Part shown: positions 21,491 to 22,650 of the stretch, one piece after another
Numbering within the stretch: the stretch's first letter is position 1
How the letters are laid out: each line of letters opens with the position of its first letter
Source of the DNA: JAUQQI01 sp040289115
Lineage (GTDB): Bacteria; Chloroflexota; Dehalococcoidia; JAUQQI01
Direction: 5' to 3'
Length of the DNA stretch: 22,650 nt
Assembly (NCBI GenBank): GCA_040289115.1
Contig: PSKS01000038.1
Location: 1-22,650 of the forward strand
Program-made: the position numbers and the translations under genes
The notes under the pieces: generated by a model
Told to the model about the DNA's origin: nothing
The model's input: the letters and a program-made list of their open reading frames with translations, nothing else
The model's database searches: none

Positions 21491-22650
21491 CTACCCTCCT
21501 TGGACTGCGGCGATGGTTTCCTGGGCGGTTTTTATCGCCTGGCGTAGGTAGTACATCACCTTGTTGCGGTTGCGAATCAGCTCCGTCTTTAAAAAGCGGG
21601 CCTCATCCGAGTCCGGCTCAAGCCTGCCAAGCCGCCTGACTGGCGCCAAGAGGGGCAGCGGCGCCACCGGCACCGCCAGGTCATGGTCAAAGGGCCCGGC
21701 CGCCGTAAAATTGATGACCACCAGGGCACGCCCAAGGCCCATCAGCCCCCGATTCACCGCCCCAATTAGGCCCTCCGAAAGCCCTTCGGCCCGCCCGATA
21801 AGCCCCTCAACCAGCCGGTCTAGCTCCCCGGTTAAGACCTCCAGCTCCCGGGCCCGGCCAACCACCGGCCCCAGGTCGAAGGCTTCCCCGGCCTCGGCTT
21901 GATAAGCCTCTAAAGTTGCCCGAATTTCCCGGGCCGTCTCCCCGTACTTAAAGGGCAGAATCGGCCGGCTCGCCGCCCGCCAGACCCCCAGAAGGTAGAC
22001 CTTCGTGTCCCGAACCAAAACTTCAGGGTCCAGCTTGTCTAAAGTGTCCTCGGCAGTGTGCCAAAACCAGGGCAGACCGCCCCGGGGCGGTCCCGCCTCC
22101 CCGGCCGCCCGGAAGAGCTGACTCTGCCCCCCTTCGGCCGCAAGTTCCGGCGGAACCAGCGAAAGGCTCATGAAAATGGCTGGGACGCCGTGGCCCCAGA
22201 AGGACTGGTCCCCCGCCCGGGGCATCCGCTCGGCGTAAGCCCCCCAGCCGATGGCATCCCGAATCAGCCCCAGGGCAAAATCCTTTGTCTCGGGCATGCA
22301 AAGGGCATGGTAAATCTGCGCACCCCGGGCCCCCGTCGAATCGGCATTGACGTGCAGAACGCAGTTTTCGAAGATGTCTTCCCAGAAGTTGTCCGCATAC
22401 CAGGTCGAACCCGAATACCGGCCCTGGGTGTGCCCGGGCCAGAAGGCGACCCGTACCGACCGGCGCAGCCCGCCCCGGTTCTGGGCCAAAACCCGCCCAA
22501 CCTCCAGCATGGTGGCATTGGCCGCCCCATTATCCATCGCCCCGAAGTACCACGAACAGTGATGGCCCGAAAACAGCACAAACTTTTCGGGCTCGACATG
22601 CCCCAAAAGCTCCCCCACCACAATGGGGGTCTTTCGCCAGCCCCAGAAGG
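21491..22650 (-). CDS. M28-like metallopeptidase family protein, 5' end cut by window edge
   Basis: The frame is open to the right edge, so the N-terminal part (probably including a PA-type domain) is missing; 385 residues are visible. M28 landmarks include F-S-G-H-H-C-S-W (His ligand), G-A-M-D-N-G-A-A-N-A (bridging Asp), V-N-A-D-S-T-G (Asp ligand) and F-W-H-T-A-E-D-T-L-D-K (last His). In place of the usual G-A-E-E-x-G catalytic segment it has W-P-G-H-T-Q-G-R-Y-S-G-S, so base and ligand Glu are changed to His and Thr. A helical C-terminal extension of about 150 residues follows. It is the upstream partner of the VOC gene; its substrate is unknown. Confidence 0.85.
   Translation of the reverse strand, partial: FWGWRKTPIVVGELLGHVEPEKFVLFSGHHCSWYFGAMDNGAANATMLEVGRVLAQNRGGLRRSVRVAFWPGHTQGRYSGSTWYADNFWEDIFENCVLHVNADSTGARGAQIYHALCMPETKDFALGLIRDAIGWGAYAERMPRAGDQSFWGHGVPAIFMSLSLVPPELAAEGGQSQLFRAAGEAGPPRGGLPWFWHTAEDTLDKLDPEVLVRDTKVYLLGVWRAASRPILPFKYGETAREIRATLEAYQAEAGEAFDLGPVVGRARELEVLTGELDRLVEGLIGRAEGLSEGLIGAVNRGLMGLGRALVVINFTAAGPFDHDLAVPVAPLPLLAPVRRLGRLEPDSDEARFLKTELIRNRNKVMYYLRQAIKTAQETIAAVQGG

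Overview
The window is a GC-rich bacterial chromosome fragment. It contains a 10-base run of N at 5957-5966 and genes cut at both edges, so it is a draft or metagenomic scaffold. Genes are packed tightly: many stop and start codons overlap, and no gene-free stretch reaches 300 bases (the longest is the 118-base gap before lexA). No rRNA, tRNA, CRISPR array or intact insertion sequence was seen. A bacterial B-family DNA polymerase, a NurA-domain nuclease, a Ski2-like helicase, CaiB/BaiF CoA-transferases, a UGSC-type selenoprotein and TATAAT-like boxes placed directly in front of start codons together resemble Chloroflexota or another deep-branching thermophile-type lineage. That placement is a low-confidence guess from gene content.

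Region 1 (1-6708, + strand) runs: 5'-truncated NurA-domain nuclease, secreted M28 peptidase with a PA domain, a small unknown protein, a decayed tartrate/D-malate dehydrogenase, a B-family DNA polymerase whose ATG overlaps the dead gene's stop, and an M20 peptidase with the N gap at its catalytic motif. The pseudogene has lost its start codon, lost about 90 residues of its core, and carries a 37-base near-perfect hairpin.

Region 2 (6705-10989, - strand) is a housekeeping operon read leftwards: Ski2-like helicase, calcineurin-like phosphoesterase, short prepilin peptidase and a two-TM protein. Its first three junctions overlap by 1-4 bases. A TATAAT box lies 5 bases before the helicase GTG, so the message may be leaderless.

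Region 3 (11015-20370, - strand) looks like a substrate-import and CoA-dependent catabolic block. In reading order it holds a peptide/opine-type ABC substrate-binding lipoprotein, two Dpp-type permeases (no ATPases in the window), an acyl-CoA dehydrogenase, two class III CoA-transferases in tandem, a membrane-anchored TPR protein, a UGSC-family protein and a DUF6282-type metal hydrolase. The UGSC gene is split by an in-frame TGA exactly at the U of the Gly-Asp-U-Gly-Ser-Cys motif. An 8-bp hairpin with a G-starting loop follows 11 bases later, as expected of a bacterial SECIS, so this is probably a genuine selenoprotein. This block is the most interesting part of the window. Two good sigma70-type promoters, each with an 18-base spacer, precede the binding protein and the first permease.

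Region 4 (20489-22650) holds lexA on the + strand, transcribed divergently from the transporter. It converges with a leftward pair: a VOC protein resembling methylmalonyl-CoA epimerase but with an altered metal site, and a 5'-truncated M28-like protein in which the usual catalytic Glu-Glu pair is replaced.
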